From: Hypoxylon rubiginosum
Lineage: Eukaryota > Ascomycota > Sordariomycetes > Xylariales > Hypoxylaceae
Length of the DNA: 64,000 bases
Assembly: GCA_902806565.1 (NCBI GenBank)
Contig: CADCXA010000066.1
Coordinates: 1,302,001 to 1,366,000, forward strand
Direction of reading: 5' to 3'
Part shown: one piece after another, positions 23,603 through 35,780 of the stretch
Numbering within the stretch: the stretch's first letter is position 1
Layout: every line of letters starts with the position of its first letter
Notes under the pieces: generated by a model
Databases searched by the model: none
The model's input: only the letters and a program-made list of their open reading frames with translations
What the model was told of the DNA's origin: nothing
Program-made: the position numbers and the translations under genes

Positions 23603-25563
23603 CTTCCTTCTAGATAGCTTTTTGTCTGTATGAATCATATATTCTCAATTTAGAAAGTCGTTGCTTAGTTGTTTTGGATATAAGACCTTATGATACGACA
23701 ATATGTAACATATATCGACGGGAGGGTGGGAAGAAGTATGTAAGGTCGAGTAAAAGTGAGATGATATACTTATACACTTCCCTACTTAGCCCCTGCTTGG
23801 CCGAACAAAGACCGGACGAGAGAGAGCAGTCAGGACTTGTGTCATAGAAGTCAAGAAACGTCACGTAATTGGAAAAGTGGTGTCAAGAGAGGCTGCGAAG
23901 CCCTTCGTCATCTCCTGCCTTTCACACAACTTTGTGCCTGTGTCTCGCTACCTTAACCTTCCGGGCGTGTGATGTCCTCCCTTTGGGCCGTTCTTGCGTA
24001 GATTGACTCGACGGCTGCTTTAGCTCGGATCAGGACAAGGGGGAAAAAGGGAAGGAAAAAATAAGGTTGTGATAATCTGGGCTGAGTTCACGACGAGCAT
24101 GTAGGTATGTAGTCTGGCGTGTGTAAGCTTCTAGAATACTTTTCTTTTTTGGCCACCGCTCAGCTAGACAAAGACGCCGCGTGCGCTGAAGCCGCGCGTC
24201 CACGCAGAAGCGGCAGCCAGCCGCGAGGGATTGGCCTATAGTGCATATGTGCTACCGCTTCCTGGGGAAAGCTATCATAGAACCAGGTTAGAGGATCGAC
24301 TTTTGTGATATGCGGTCCTACAAGGGCAGCCACGTAGTCACGTAAGCTGATCTGCCCTTGGTTTCAGAGTTCCCGATACTGTAGGGGCCGTAACGGTTTG
24401 CCTTAGACAGGCAAACGTAGATGATAGAGTCTCTTGGAGATCCATAGCTAAGATGAACAGCATGTGCAGGATGGCCTATCGGTCAAGTCTCCCACACCTA
24501 GTTTGTATGGTATGACCACATGACCGCATGGTATAGTATGATCGTGAACCAAACGTAAATACGCACTGTCACTACTTAGTCGATTCAAAACTGTGTGGCT
24601 CAGCAGCTTCGAGCTTCGTCAGTGATATATGCAAGTTCACATTGTGCCGTGGATGGAAGTTTGTATGCGCGGGGTTGCATGCAGATTGGGGATGTCCGGA
24701 AAGCTTGGTGAGGCGTCCACGACCAATCACAAGTGGCGTCGGCGGCTCGAGTAAGGCCACGAAGGGTAAGGCAAGTAGTTCTCCGGTCCCGAAGCACACG
24801 AATCTCTCTTGCCTACATTTATCACCTGAGCCTACGCCTCCTCTTCGTCTGCCATCACTGATGAGGGCAAGAGTCTCTAAAAATAGGTAAGCAAGATTAA
24901 ATCTGTACCATTCAACCTACGATGTAGCATCACAGCATCATAGCATCGAAAAGTGGTGTGGAACCAAACTCATAATATTCATCCAGTAAACCAATTTCAT
25001 CATTAATCATTAGGGATGTCCTAGACACCTACATCGGATGAAGCCGCCTCATGCTGGATCCGATGACTTGTCCATCGCCTTAGTGTTGCCTCAGTGCTAG
25101 AGACGTAAGCGTATGTCGATCAAGACAGCAACTCCAATGAGAACGGGAAAGTCTCATCTGAGACCGAATAATTCCAACCAGTCTATTGGTGACTCTGTTG
25201 TACAAGGTTGCTGCTGTTTCTTTACTTCTTGACGTCTTAGGAGTTATCTTCCGGAGCAGGCTTATTAATACCAGACGCGTATGCCCTCCCTAATCATCAT
25301 TCCGTAGAACTCCAAACACAATATGCACAAGACTCTGACAAACGCCCTCCTGCCGTCGGTAGCTGCCTCTCAGGAGCCTTACTCCAACAGAACCGTCAAG
25401 AAAAGAAACGTCCCCGTGCCACAATCCATACTCATGACGAGCTACCCCAAACATTCATCTTGCGACCATTCATTGCCGCCAAACTTATAGTGGTAAAGGA
25501 CAAATCCACCAGTCCAATAGAGCACTATCAACGTCTTTTGAATCTAGACAACCGACGCCTACC
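23603..25563. other. Intergenic, about 2 kb
   Basis: The stretch lies between the GPI-protein promoter side and the DBF2 3' end. No gene, tRNA or long repeat was recognised. CATGACCACATGACCGCATGG near 24511-24530 is a short local repeat. Confidence 0.5.
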
Positions 25564-27679
25564 CTACAGCATTGTGCCGAACGTCTCGTCAGTCTGGATT
25601 CGCTTTCGCGGGCTGCCGTCTTCTGTGGTAGGTTTGCGATGGCGGAAGGTGAACCCGACGAAAAGACCCTTGCCCATCTCCTCTTCTCTGTCGGCCATGG
25701 TCTCAAGAGCCTGTTGTTTATCATGGACCTCTTTGTACTTTGCCATGTCCGACTCGTTAGTGAAGTCATCAAAGTATCCCGCGTCCGTCTCCGAGTCTAA
25801 CTCGGGCACGAAGGGCGCCTTGGATTGTCTCAGCGTATCCCAGTCCACTTCTCCAAAGTAGTGGTGCTCGTAGATATCCTTAATGTTCGCGAACCGCTTA
25901 GATCTCGAATTGATACATCTAAAACTCATTAGCTTCCTTGTCACACGTTGAAATCCTCGTCATCGAGCTTACGTAGTAATGAAGTTCCAAGTGCGGTTGC
26001 TCAGGAAATAGTTCGGGTCCTCCCAGACCGGCCGCCTAAGCACCTCCTTCCAGTGCTTCAAGTTGTGCCACGTCTCGTCAGCTGTCGAGCCCGCAAAAGG
26101 AGGGAACCCGGTAAGAGCCTCGAATAGCATGCATCCTAAGCTCCAATAGTCGACAGTGTAGTCGTACTCTTCGCCTCGAAGCACCTCGGGGGCCATGTAA
26201 TCAGGAGACCCTACTATGGATTTCGCATAATTAAGGTCCTTCTCACGCATCGTCTGATATCCTTCTCGTCGCTCCGCTACAGTTCGCTGGTCCATGGCCT
26301 TACCGAACGGAACTTCCGTCTCGGATGCCTTCTCCAGCCTGATACGCATCGAGTTGATCTTTGATGACGCGACATTACCTGCGGCCAAGCCAAAGTCGGT
26401 TAGTTTCACGTGTCCGGTAGAGTCGATGAGGAAGTTCTCCGGCTTCAGGTCCCGATGGATATAACCCAACTTGTGGAGCGCATCGACCGAGCAGAACATT
26501 TCGGCGATGTAAAAGCGAGCATGGCGGTTGGATAGGACGCCTGTATTGTTCAGGAGGGTTCGGAAGTCTCCGCCCGGTACGTATTCCATGGCAAGATAGA
26601 TACTCTTGTCGTCTTGGAAGGAATATAGGAGGCGGACGAGCCACTCGCTGTTGGCGGTTGTAAGGATATCTCTCTCTGTAAGGACGTGACGAATCTCATC
26701 CAACTTGAAGAGTAGCTTCTTGTTCATGACCTTCAAAGCACACACTTCTTTGGTGTCTTTCTTCTGAGCCAGGAATACCTGGCCATAGCCTCCTTGGCCA
26801 ACTTGGGTAAGGATTTGGAAATCGCCGTGTCGAAGGCGTACACGGCGTTTACGGAGGGCAGCTCGCTCTCTGCCGGCATACTTCTGCCACATCTGGTTAT
26901 ACTCTTCCTCGTTGGTCTCGGGCGGTGCTGGAATCTCCGATTTAAATGTGTTCAACCGCGATTGTCTGGCACCGACGTAGGTAAGAAGGTCAAAGTAATA
27001 ATCTAAGAAGTCTTCAAACAAGCAGTTAGTAAAGTATATATGATTGGTTTAGGCCTTAAGTCTTACAAAGTTGAGTAACATTGACTAGACGGCGAACGTT
27101 GGGCTTCTTCAGAATCTCTAACTCCTCAGGGGTGAGACCTCGAGACGTGTTAAATTTCTTCGTCGTGGGTGTGGCTGGAGTGACTGGTCTGCTGTCGCGG
27201 AGGTAGAGCTCTTGACGCGAAAGAGCAGCTTGGTTGTGCTGATATACAGAGTCTCGTACGGGGATTCGGGAAGGGGGCGTGTTCTCCTGTCCCTGTCTCT
27301 TCAATGGGGTTCCCGCCGTATCTCCGCTCTTATGGATAATGCTATTATCAACAACAGGGGAGGATGCGCTTGTGAAGTATCCATCCTCGATAGGTTGGGC
27401 GTTGCTTTTCGTGGGCGATAGAGGGGTACCACTCTGAGGTCGGCCAAGCTTGACTGCTGGACTATCAAGGGACACCGGGTTAAGCTTCAGCGCATTCTCG
27501 AAGGTACTGGAGAGTTCGTTGGCGCCCGGAGGAATCGTCTTCTTGCTTGGGCTGCCCTGAGGAGTGGCGACGGGCGTGAGGAAACAGTTCTTGGTCGGCG
27601 TGCCAGGGCGCTCCGAAGCAGGCGACTTGCCCTCTTTCGCACTCTGGGAGGGGAACATGTTGGATAGAAAGCTTGCCAT
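25564..27679 (-). CDS. dbf2: Dbf2/Sid2-family NDR protein kinase
   Basis: Three exons (27679-27067, 27011-25973, 25918-25564) give 668 residues. Exon 1 holds a Ser/Pro-rich tail and the Mob-binding start (RRLVNVTQL), joined in phase to YFLDYYFDLLTYVG. In the kinase domain I see the glycine loop GQGGYG (about 276-281), Lys298 in ALKV, HRDLKPEN with Asp392, DFG with Asp410, a long insert in the activation segment, then AKSIVGSPDYMAPE. The hydrophobic motif FVGFTF (about 637-642) near the C-terminus is the site phosphorylated by upstream GCK kinases in this family. The kinase acts with Mob1 in mitotic exit and septation (MEN/SIN). All catalytic residues are present and the gene is intact. Confidence 0.95.
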
Positions 27680-29475
27680 GGTTGATGCGGCTGTTGATGG
27701 AGCAGGCTACAGCAGCAGCAGCTTGCGTCGAAGGAACGTCGAATGGTAAGCTTCTGCTTGTGGAGGAGGAGGTGGTGGAGGGAAATAGACGAAGGGATAG
27801 AGGGTTGGAGGGGCTCAACCCAGGAGCAGCTTGGTGGATTGGTAGAGAGGCGAAGAGACAAACAAGAGTCGATTGATCATATATGAGGTCAATTCGCAAG
27901 CGTGATATGCAAGATGCAAGATGTAAGGATAGAGATGCAAACACCATGCAAGATGGTTGATCAATGGTGACCAAAAAGGATGCTTGTTTTTATTACATGC
28001 CTGGTTCCAAGAATGGACGGACGGGATCGCGATTGGGCTGCAACAGAAAAGATGGCGGGGTCTCGAATTCTTTGAACGTCAATAAGAGGAATTAAGTCAA
28101 CATTGTCACCCCGGCAGCCGCTAACTTCGAAACGCCTGTACGCCTGTTACCTCCTACTAGCACTGATACATCCCTGCTAAAGCCGCCCAAGATCCCGGCG
28201 CCACCTCTTTCCGCCGTGCTGGAAATACGCTAAACTACAGGCACATTTGCTTATCGCTCATCACCAAGGTCACCAAGAAAGGATATAAAAGCTCACATAA
28301 GCTTAAGCAATGGTAAAATTTCAAGTGTTAAAGAAACACGGAAACTCAATGTCACCTACATAATGTTACCCCAAATTTGGAGTGCTACTATCGCATTGCA
28401 TGAATTAGATATTGGACCAATCGTAGTACGAGGATGTAAAATAACAGTGTGATCTACTGTCACTACATGAGCCAGACAGATAGGCTGACTGCCTCGAGGT
28501 GTATAGACCAGAGGATGTTAACGGAGCTGTGAAGTCGAGTTTTGATTATCCACCTAGCTACCCAGGTAGTTAAATGTGAGAATAATGAAATATTAACGAG
28601 TATCATATAGATTAAGCTTATGAAGGATAAGGCTGTTCCTAACATGTAGCAATAGAAACATGTATAAACCACATCAGTATAACCTACAAGCTAGGTCTTT
28701 AAGAAGTAGGTATGTGGACCAATTAAGCTCTATGCCTAATAAATTGAGTCTAGAAACTAACCGGCTGTGATATTCTTCAGACGAACCACTTTATCAAAGA
28801 AACCCGTTGTGTCCGAAGTATAGGAGATACATTCGACTTGAACTGTGAGCGGCCTTGGGAATGTAAGCATTAAAACTTTGTCACTGTAAGCCTCATGACG
28901 AAAGAATAAGTACTGAGTCGCTGTAGTATTCCAGGCTGTCATGGCTAACCAGATTCTGAGGAACATGAAGGGAGTTAAAGGTTGATGGGCTTTCGTTCAG
29001 GATACGAAGACGTCCCGGAAACCAACTATGATATACGGTCCAGATCATTTCTGCAGGCAAACCCAATAAGTTACATACACCAGACAAATGAGCAAGACAA
29101 TGAGTATTTGAATGAGATAAATCTCAAAAGCAGCCATGTTAGCAAGAAGAAGATAAGGATGAGGTGGAATAGAGATGATTGGTTGTAATGATGAGGAATT
29201 ACCCTTTTGAGCTGGCGGCCAGTTAATCGCTAAAGCCCGCCTAACTCAGGCCTAACTCAGCTCGGACCACCTACTTTTCCCCCACACGTACCTGAGCCAA
29301 GCTTGGTGGCTTTTTACGCATCACTCCGCGGCGTCATTGCAGATGAAAAAAATATATGGAACCCATTATTCACAACTACATATTACAATCCCTCCATGCT
29401 CAACTTATGCAACACCTATTCTCCAATAATCCTCACCGTGATATTTGCGACTAAGTTCCCAACCACCTAGCCATC
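27680..29475. other. Divergent intergenic region between dbf2 and the Wbp11-like gene
   Basis: It should contain both promoters. Near the dbf2 side there are imperfect ATGCAAG repeats (27907-27955). The remainder is AT-rich without a recognised gene. Confidence 0.5.
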
Positions 29476-30399
29476 ATGCCGAAGGAGAAAAATTTCAACC
29501 CCGTCCAGGCCCAGCGCAAAGCTGACAAGGCCAAAGCAGTCAAGAAAGGTATGCGCGCCCCCAATCTGCAATCTGAGAGACTATATCTATATCAAAATCT
29601 ACACAGTGCTAACATCCTATCTGTAGGCAAAGCAGAAGCAGCGGCCCGCCGAAACGAGAAGCTCTCGAAGCGAAACCCGGAGCGGATACAGAAGCAGATC
29701 GACGACCTCAAGCAAATCACATCCAGCGGCGGAAAGCTTACTAAGCATGAAGAAGCAGTACTTGAGGGATTGGAACGCGACTTAAAAGCCGTGGCCAAGG
29801 CGAGGGAAGCACTGGGCGATAAAGCACCGTCGTTTGGCCGTGGCGGCGGACCTAGAGGCGATGGTGGTGGTGGCGTTCTAGGGAAAAGGAGAAGAGGTGG
29901 TGATGACGCTTCGAGCGACGACGGCGATGTGCCGGAAGATGTCAAGAGCATACCGATGCCGAGAGACACGCCGCCCCCGATCCCGAAGGAAATGCTAGAT
30001 GCCTGGTACGCGAAGCGCAGGGCAGCACGGAATGCGAACGATACACCGTTGGGTAGTCGTGGTGGTCGTGGTCAGGACGATAACAGCAATAACAACAACA
30101 ATAACAACAAGCAATCCCCGCCATCGGCGCCGGTGGAGGCAAAGACGGTCTACGAAGCGAGGCCCGTGGTGCGCGACCTACGAAAGGAGGCTGTCAGTGC
30201 ATTCGTGCCCACGGCAGTCCGGATGAAGATGGAGAAGAGCAAAGGCCAGGGCAGTCTAATGGAGCCGGAGGAGGCAGACCGCCTCGAGAGGGAAGGCTAC
30301 CTCAAATCTACTCCGGGCACGGATGATACGTCGGGGCCTAAGACGACAGGGCCACAAAAGGTCTCCATGGAGGAAGTGGAAGAGGACGATCAAGATTGA
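29476..30399 (+). CDS. wbp11: Wbp11-type pre-mRNA splicing factor
   Basis: Two exons (29476-29548, 29627-30399) give 281 residues. The N-terminus (MPKEKNFNPVQAQRKADKAK, then KKGKAEAAARRNEKLSKRNP) is the Wbp11 domain of WW-domain-binding protein 11, a spliceosome-associated factor (SIPP1/NpwBP family). A coiled, charged stretch follows (ERIQKQIDDLKQ), then Gly/Arg-rich sequence, acidic patches, an Asn run at 30081-30110 and PMPRDTPPPIPKEM, a proline-rich candidate WW ligand. The protein should be nuclear. The 78-nt intron has a perfect donor and acceptor (GTATGC, CTGTAG) and a GCTAAC branch. It contains no in-frame stop and is a multiple of three, so retention would add 26 residues without a frame change. 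Confidence 0.85.
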   Translation: MPKEKNFNPVQAQRKADKAKAVKKGMRAPNLQSERLYLYQNLHSANILSVGKAEAAARRNEKLSKRNPERIQKQIDDLKQITSSGGKLTKHEEAVLEGLERDLKAVAKAREALGDKAPSFGRGGGPRGDGGGGVLGKRRRGGDDASSDDGDVPEDVKSIPMPRDTPPPIPKEMLDAWYAKRRAARNANDTPLGSRGGRGQDDNSNNNNNNNKQSPPSAPVEAKTVYEARPVVRDLRKEAVSAFVPTAVRMKMEKSKGQGSLMEPEEADRLEREGYLKSTPGTDDTSGPKTTGPQKVSMEEVEEDDQD

Positions 30400-31252
30400 A
30401 CCTATCGAAATGGCAATTTAACTTCCGTTTAACCACTTTTACTCCGACACGCACGGCTTTTGAACGCGTCTAACGATGGACCCGTTCCTATTAGTGGAAG
30501 ATGCGGTGTCTCCTGGGCAGAGTTGTCATGGCCACTAATGCTACCTATGCATGGTACTGGAGCGCTATACCTCAATCCTACCTAGCATCTCCATTTCTCC
30601 AAAGCAGGGGACGGCGCGTTCCCTCGTGACTGGTGCCTTACAGTCGGGTGAGCCGCAAGGAGAAGACAGGTCTATCCACAAACCTACCGCGTCGAGCTGC
30701 AGGTACGTAAGAGTCTGGACCTTCGGGGTTAACTCCGGGTCGAAGGAAAAAGTTTGCTATGTGGAGGTGACTTGGTCTTCGAAGCGGCCGCATAGTTGTA
30801 CGAGTTTTCGAGACGTAATCTTAATGCAGAAGGGCGGGCGCGAAATATTATACGTATCACGCCTTTATCACACCTTCGCTGTCGACGACTGGGCTAAAGT
30901 GGATTTCATTGCGGGGCATAAGAAAAAAATAAAAGAAGTGCGGTCTGTTGGATCCGAGAACGGATGGGTAACCTTGATGTGTGTTTCCCGGGTCTCGGTC
31001 GATCACCGAAGGCTAATGTGGGTACGAGCAAAAAAAGGGATCATATCATGGAGGGTTAAATGTGCCATTATCCGGGGTTTAAAGATCGCATACTATTGCT
31101 GGTTATAAGGTACTTGGCTCGCAGAACGCAAAACCCGAGGCACACCATACCATCTTGCTTCGAAGGTCATCAAATAAATATTTAATATACATATACATAC
31201 CCTAGACCTTGTGTCTATGAAGACACCTAGGTAGATTTTAGGATTTAGAGCA
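30400..31252. other. Intergenic between the Wbp11-like and MFS genes
   Basis: An open frame at 30551-31108 (+) has no family resemblance and includes lysine/AT-rich stretches; I treat it as non-coding. CACCTAGGTAG at 31225-31235 is a near copy of the dispersed palindrome, 18 bp before the MFS start. Confidence 0.5.
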
Positions 31253-32796
31253 ATGGAGGAACCTGAAAAAAGTGAAAACTCCTCTCACCATCTCCCTCCC
31301 CCTATCGCAGAGACGCGGGATCCAACTTACCTTGAGAAGGGCCAAGTCGATCCCGTCGGCGGGAACCAGAAACCGGACGTATTCGCTGCCGCCGAGCAGG
31401 AATATTCCGATAACGCCAATGCCGGCTCCGGGCGCGTGACGCTCCTGGGGGACGACGAGACGTACCCCGAGGGCGGCCTCCGGGCCTGGCTCGTCGTCCT
31501 CGGGTCGTGGTCCGGCCTCCTCGCGTCGCTGGGGCTGATGAACAGCATCGCGACCCTGCAGACGTACGTGGCGACGCACCAGCTCGCGGACTACGACGAG
31601 GGCACCATCGGCTGGATCTTCTCCTTCTACACCGCGCTCTGCTTCGTCTGCGGCATCTACATCGGCCCGCTCTTCGACCGGTACGGGCCCAAGTGGCTCA
31701 TCGGGCCCGGCGGCCTCGGCGTCGTCGCGAGCGTCATGCTGCTGAGCGTCTGCACGAGTGAGGAAAACCACCGAACCTTGACCCCCCAATCCTCCCCTTT
31801 TTTCCCCGCTTTCGTTTTTCTGCGCCCCTTCTTCTTCTTCAAAAAGTTCGATAAAAACAAATTGCTGACCGGCCCTTGTTGCTTTCAGAGTACTGGCATT
31901 TCATGCTATGCTGGGGCATCTTCAACGGCGTCGCCACCTCCCTCCTCTTCACCCCCTGCATCACGGCCATCGGCCACTTCTTCCGCGAGCGCCGCGGCTT
32001 CGCCTCCGGGCTCGCGAGCACGGGCGGCGGCCTCGGCGGCGTCGCCTTCCCGCTGCTGCTGCAGACCCTCTTCGACCGCGTCGGCTGGGGGTGGGCGCTG
32101 CGCGTCCAGGGCTTCGTCTGCCTCTCGCTGCTCGCCTCCGCCAGCCTGCTGGTCCGGAAGCGGCTGCCGCCGGCCCAGAACGCGAGCCCGCACCCGGACT
32201 TCCGGATCCTGCGGGAGCGGCCGTTCCTGCTGCTGACCGTGGGCGTCTTCTTCCTCGAGTTCGGCCTCTTCATCCCGCTCGCGTACGTGTCGAGCTACGC
32301 GCTCGCCAACGGGTTCGACGAGTCCTTCTCCTTCCGCATCCTGCCCATCCTGAACGGGGCCTCGGTGCTCGGGCGCGCGCTGCCCGGGTGGTGGGCCGAC
32401 AAGATCGGCGCCTTCAACACCAACATGATCTCCCTCTGCGTCACCGTCTTCGCCTGCTTCGTCGTGTGGCTGCCGTTCGGCCACACGACGCCCGGCCTCG
32501 TCATGTTCGCCCTCCTGTTCGGCTTCTCGACTGGCAACAATATCAGTATCACCCCGGTCTGCGTGGGAAAGCTGTGCCATACGCAGCACTACGGACGATA
32601 CTATGCTACCTGCTACACCGTGGTTTCCGTAGCCGTGCTGCTTAGCCTTCCCGTGGCGGGAACCATCGTCAAGGCTGCCGGCGGTAATTACTGGGGTCTT
32701 ATTCTCTTCACCGGGCTGACCCAAATTATTGCCCTCGTCGCCATGTACGCGGCGAAGGCTGCGAGCGTCGGGTGGTCCCCTTGGACCAACTTCTAG
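31253..32796 (+). CDS. MFS transporter, monocarboxylate-porter (MCT) type
   Basis: Two exons (31253-31757, 31889-32796; donor GTGAGG, acceptor TTTCAG) give 470 residues. A hydrophilic cytosolic N-terminus of about 70 residues precedes YPEGGLRAWLVVLGSW, the conserved MCT entry to helix 1. About twelve hydrophobic segments follow. The loop between helices 2 and 3 reads GPLFDRYGPKW, a variant of the MFS loop motif. FGFSTGNNISITPVC and GRALPGWWADKIGAFN match fungal MCH-type porters. It probably exports or imports a small organic acid or related solute across the plasma membrane; the substrate cannot be read from sequence. The central codons are strongly G/C-ending, unlike both ends of the gene. 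Confidence 0.88.
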
Positions 32797-34430
32797 ATTA
32801 GGTGGATTGGTAGTTCACACCATGTTATTGATAGCGTAAGGACACCAGATAAGCCAAGGATATTGTGGCTACATAGGTATTGGTATGGGGTTAAGGGGTA
32901 ATCAGAGTCTCGGCTTGGTCTATAAAAGGGGAACACAAAAAGTCATGAGGATTACTAGACAAATTGGTTGGGCTAGTCAAAATTAGTAAGGCGTGTTGGT
33001 GCCTTTTTGGGTATATATTAGGTACTTATCTAGGTATTATAGACCTTACATTGGTATATATTTATTCGGATCTTCTTCTCATACTCGTCGCAATAGTTAA
33101 TGGTTTAATATCATATTTCTTTTCAGGATATGTAGCCGTTAACCATACTAGAAAGAAAGGAGAAAAAGGCAACAAAGTTGAAGGAGAGAGTCGAAAAAAC
33201 ATGCAGGCGTGGCTGCTATGCATTGAAGCTTTTCTCTGTGAATAATACATAGGTGTCTGCAGCAGGACTGTATGAAGTCGGCCGGCAATAAAGTGAAGTC
33301 GAGAACGGTGGCTGACAGTAACCGAGGTGTGCTTTGATGAGTGGACTGTGGACAACAAATCTTGTCACTTTCCCTAAATATTTGACTTCCTTTATTGAAA
33401 CAAGGTAGAACTTACGATCTCGTATGATTGTTGTCTTGTAGTTGAAAACGCCTCCTAGATTAGGTAGGTACGAATGAAACCAAGCTGATAGAGGTAGAGA
33501 GCCGCGCTTCAGAGGGTATCTATTAAAGATCTTATCTAATCAGAATAGCTGCAGGGGACCACTGACACGAACCCCATTCCTTTCCGTCGGGACACGGACC
33601 TGAACTTTTCAAATGCTGATCCTTTCATCCGATGCGTAACCCCACACAACTCACGTCAGCGGCGAAGGTTGAGCAAAGCCGGATCTAACCTCGCAGCCCT
33701 CATCTGGGCTTATGACTGGGGGGGTGCTTATCGCATACTATTTTCTATCATACACGTGTAGCACTAAAACAAGCCATGACTTAGGACCTAGGACCCAGAA
33801 CCTAGGATCTAGCATATCAGTTATCATATTTTCATTTAACGAATCAATCACAAGCTACAATTTACAATCTACAAGCTTCACCCCGCCAAACAACTCAACT
33901 CTCTCCGACTGATTTTGCGGTAATTAATAGACAACCGTCAACAGTGCTTGCTCTAGCAGCAACGTCACCCCTGTATTATATCGTAAGTCTATCTTCAATT
34001 CGCTATGTGTCAATATGTGTCAAGGCCTCTACAAATATGGAGTTGGAAGTTCGGCTTGCAAAAAGGAGAAGTGCATCTCCTGGAATGGCTTTGCTTGTTT
34101 CTTTATTTGACAACCCCGGGTAGCCGGTCCTCCGCCGGCTGGCCAAAAAAAAAGGAGAAAGGACCCAGGAACCGGGGGCCGAGGTCTCATCCAACTCCGG
34201 GGTACCGATGATTACTATGTACAACTACCTATGTGCAGTACGAGTCACATTCCGCGCCAGATTCGCGGCACATGTTTGAGTCTGAGTCTATCTAGCGAGG
34301 CTATTAGTGATAGCTATGCGTCTTATAACAAGGACCCTTAGTCCCTGCGTCTACTCTACTGTCTACATCGAGGCTCCGCTGTGTCGTTGCATCGATCCAC
34401 AATCTATTCTATTCTGTCCGAGCTAACGCG
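32797..34430. other. Intergenic, about 1.6 kb, AT-rich
   Basis: No gene was recognised. The dispersed motif appears in degraded form near 33785-33807 (GACCTAGGACC and AACCTAGGATC). The right end should hold the promoter of the phosphopantothenate-cysteine ligase gene. Confidence 0.5.
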
Positions 34431-35780
34431 ATGGCTACGCAGACTCCGGCTTCAGATCATCTGAACGCTTTCTCACTTGAGAAAGGAGGAGATTCATCTC
34501 CTACTCTTAGTCTCACATTCAATCTAGCTGAAAGTCGATTTTCTTCTAGATCACCATCAATATCATCAGCCACAAGTCAAGATACGATGTCGAGCAACAC
34601 CACTAGCACCACTGCCTCCTCTCACCAAGTGGTCGAGAATGCCTACTTCCTCTCCAACCCGCCTCCTAAAGCATTACCGCAACATGTTGCCGCTGCGGAG
34701 TCATTTATAAACCAACATGCAGCGGCAAACAGGCGCGTAGTTCTCGTCACTTCAGGCGGCACCACCGTGCCATTGGAAAAGCAAACGGTGCGCTTCATTG
34801 ACAACTTCAGCGCCGGCACGCGAGGTGCCACATCCGCCGAGTACTTCTTGGAGGCAGGATATGCGGTCATTTTCATGCACCGCCAGTTCAGTCTTCTGCC
34901 GTACAGCAGGCACTACAGCCATTCTACCAACTGCTTCCTGGACTTCCTGCACGAGAACCCGGACGGCAGCGTCGTGGCCAACCCGGCCTACCAGGAGAAG
35001 ATGCTGCGCGTGCTGCGCAAGTACAACGCCGCCAAGAAGCAGAACCTGCTCCTGATGCTGCCCTTCGTCACCATCACCGACTACCTGCATGAGCTGCGCG
35101 CGGTGGCGCAGCTCATGCGCCCGCTGGGGCCCAACGGCCTTCTCTACCTGGCCGCGGCGGTCAGCGACTTCTTCGTGCCGGAGGACCGCATGGCCGAGCA
35201 CAAGATCCAGAGCACGGACGCGACGGACATGCTGAAGCAGAAGCAGCAGGGCCCGACGACGATCACGAAGGAAGAGAGAACGCCGCAACAGCAGGAGGAC
35301 GAGGCGTTCGACAACTTCGACTCGTCGCCGGCGGTGCCGCGGAGCAAGCGGCTGATCGTGGACCTGGACCCCGTGCCCAAGTTCCTCAAGAACCTGGTGG
35401 ACGGCTGGGCCCCCGAGGGCATGATCGTGTCGTTCAAGCTCGAGACGGACCCGTCGATCCTGGTCCACAAGGCCAAGTACTCGCTCGAGCGCTACCAGCA
35501 CCACCTCGTCATCGGCAATCTGCTGTCGACCCGCAAGTGGGAGGTCGTCTTCGTGGCGCCCGGCCAGGACGACAGGTGGATCCGCGTCCCCTTCAGCCGC
35601 CGCAAGAAGACGACGACAAGCAGCGCCGAGGAGCCGCCGGAGAATCAGCCGCTCGACCCCGAGACGCTGCCGGAGGGCGAGCCAGAGATGGAGATTGAGG
35701 GCTTGATCATACCCGCCGTCGAGGCGCTGCACGCGAAGCACATCGAGTCGGCCGCGGCGAGGAACAAGTCGAAATATTAG
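34431..35780 (+). CDS. CAB2: Phosphopantothenate--cysteine ligase (CoA synthesis)
   Basis: A single exon encodes 449 residues (starting at Met52 would give 398). The enzyme joins 4'-phosphopantothenate to cysteine, the second step of CoA synthesis, in the cytosol. Recognisable family blocks are VLVTSGGTTVPLE (about residues 103-115), VRFIDNFSAGTRGA, the Rossmann-like nucleotide-binding region, YLAAAVSDFFVP and SFKLETDP, followed by a segment ending HLVIGNLLSTRK. The eukaryotic enzyme is stand-alone, as here, without the decarboxylase domain of bacterial CoaBC. A charged, Gln-rich insert (MLKQKQQGPTTITKEERTPQ) lies in the second half. The first 50 residues are Ser/Thr-rich and not conserved, so the true start may be the later Met. 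Confidence 0.93.
   Translation: MATQTPASDHLNAFSLEKGGDSSPTLSLTFNLAESRFSSRSPSISSATSQDTMSSNTTSTTASSHQVVENAYFLSNPPPKALPQHVAAAESFINQHAAANRRVVLVTSGGTTVPLEKQTVRFIDNFSAGTRGATSAEYFLEAGYAVIFMHRQFSLLPYSRHYSHSTNCFLDFLHENPDGSVVANPAYQEKMLRVLRKYNAAKKQNLLLMLPFVTITDYLHELRAVAQLMRPLGPNGLLYLAAAVSDFFVPEDRMAEHKIQSTDATDMLKQKQQGPTTITKEERTPQQQEDEAFDNFDSSPAVPRSKRLIVDLDPVPKFLKNLVDGWAPEGMIVSFKLETDPSILVHKAKYSLERYQHHLVIGNLLSTRKWEVVFVAPGQDDRWIRVPFSRRKKTTTSSAEEPPENQPLDPETLPEGEPEMEIEGLIIPAVEALHAKHIESAAARNKSKY

Noticed and set aside
30551..31108. A 185-codon open frame (+) between the Wbp11-like and MFS genes
   Set aside because: No recognisable domain, irregular composition, start in poor context and no splice-linked neighbour exon; most likely chance.
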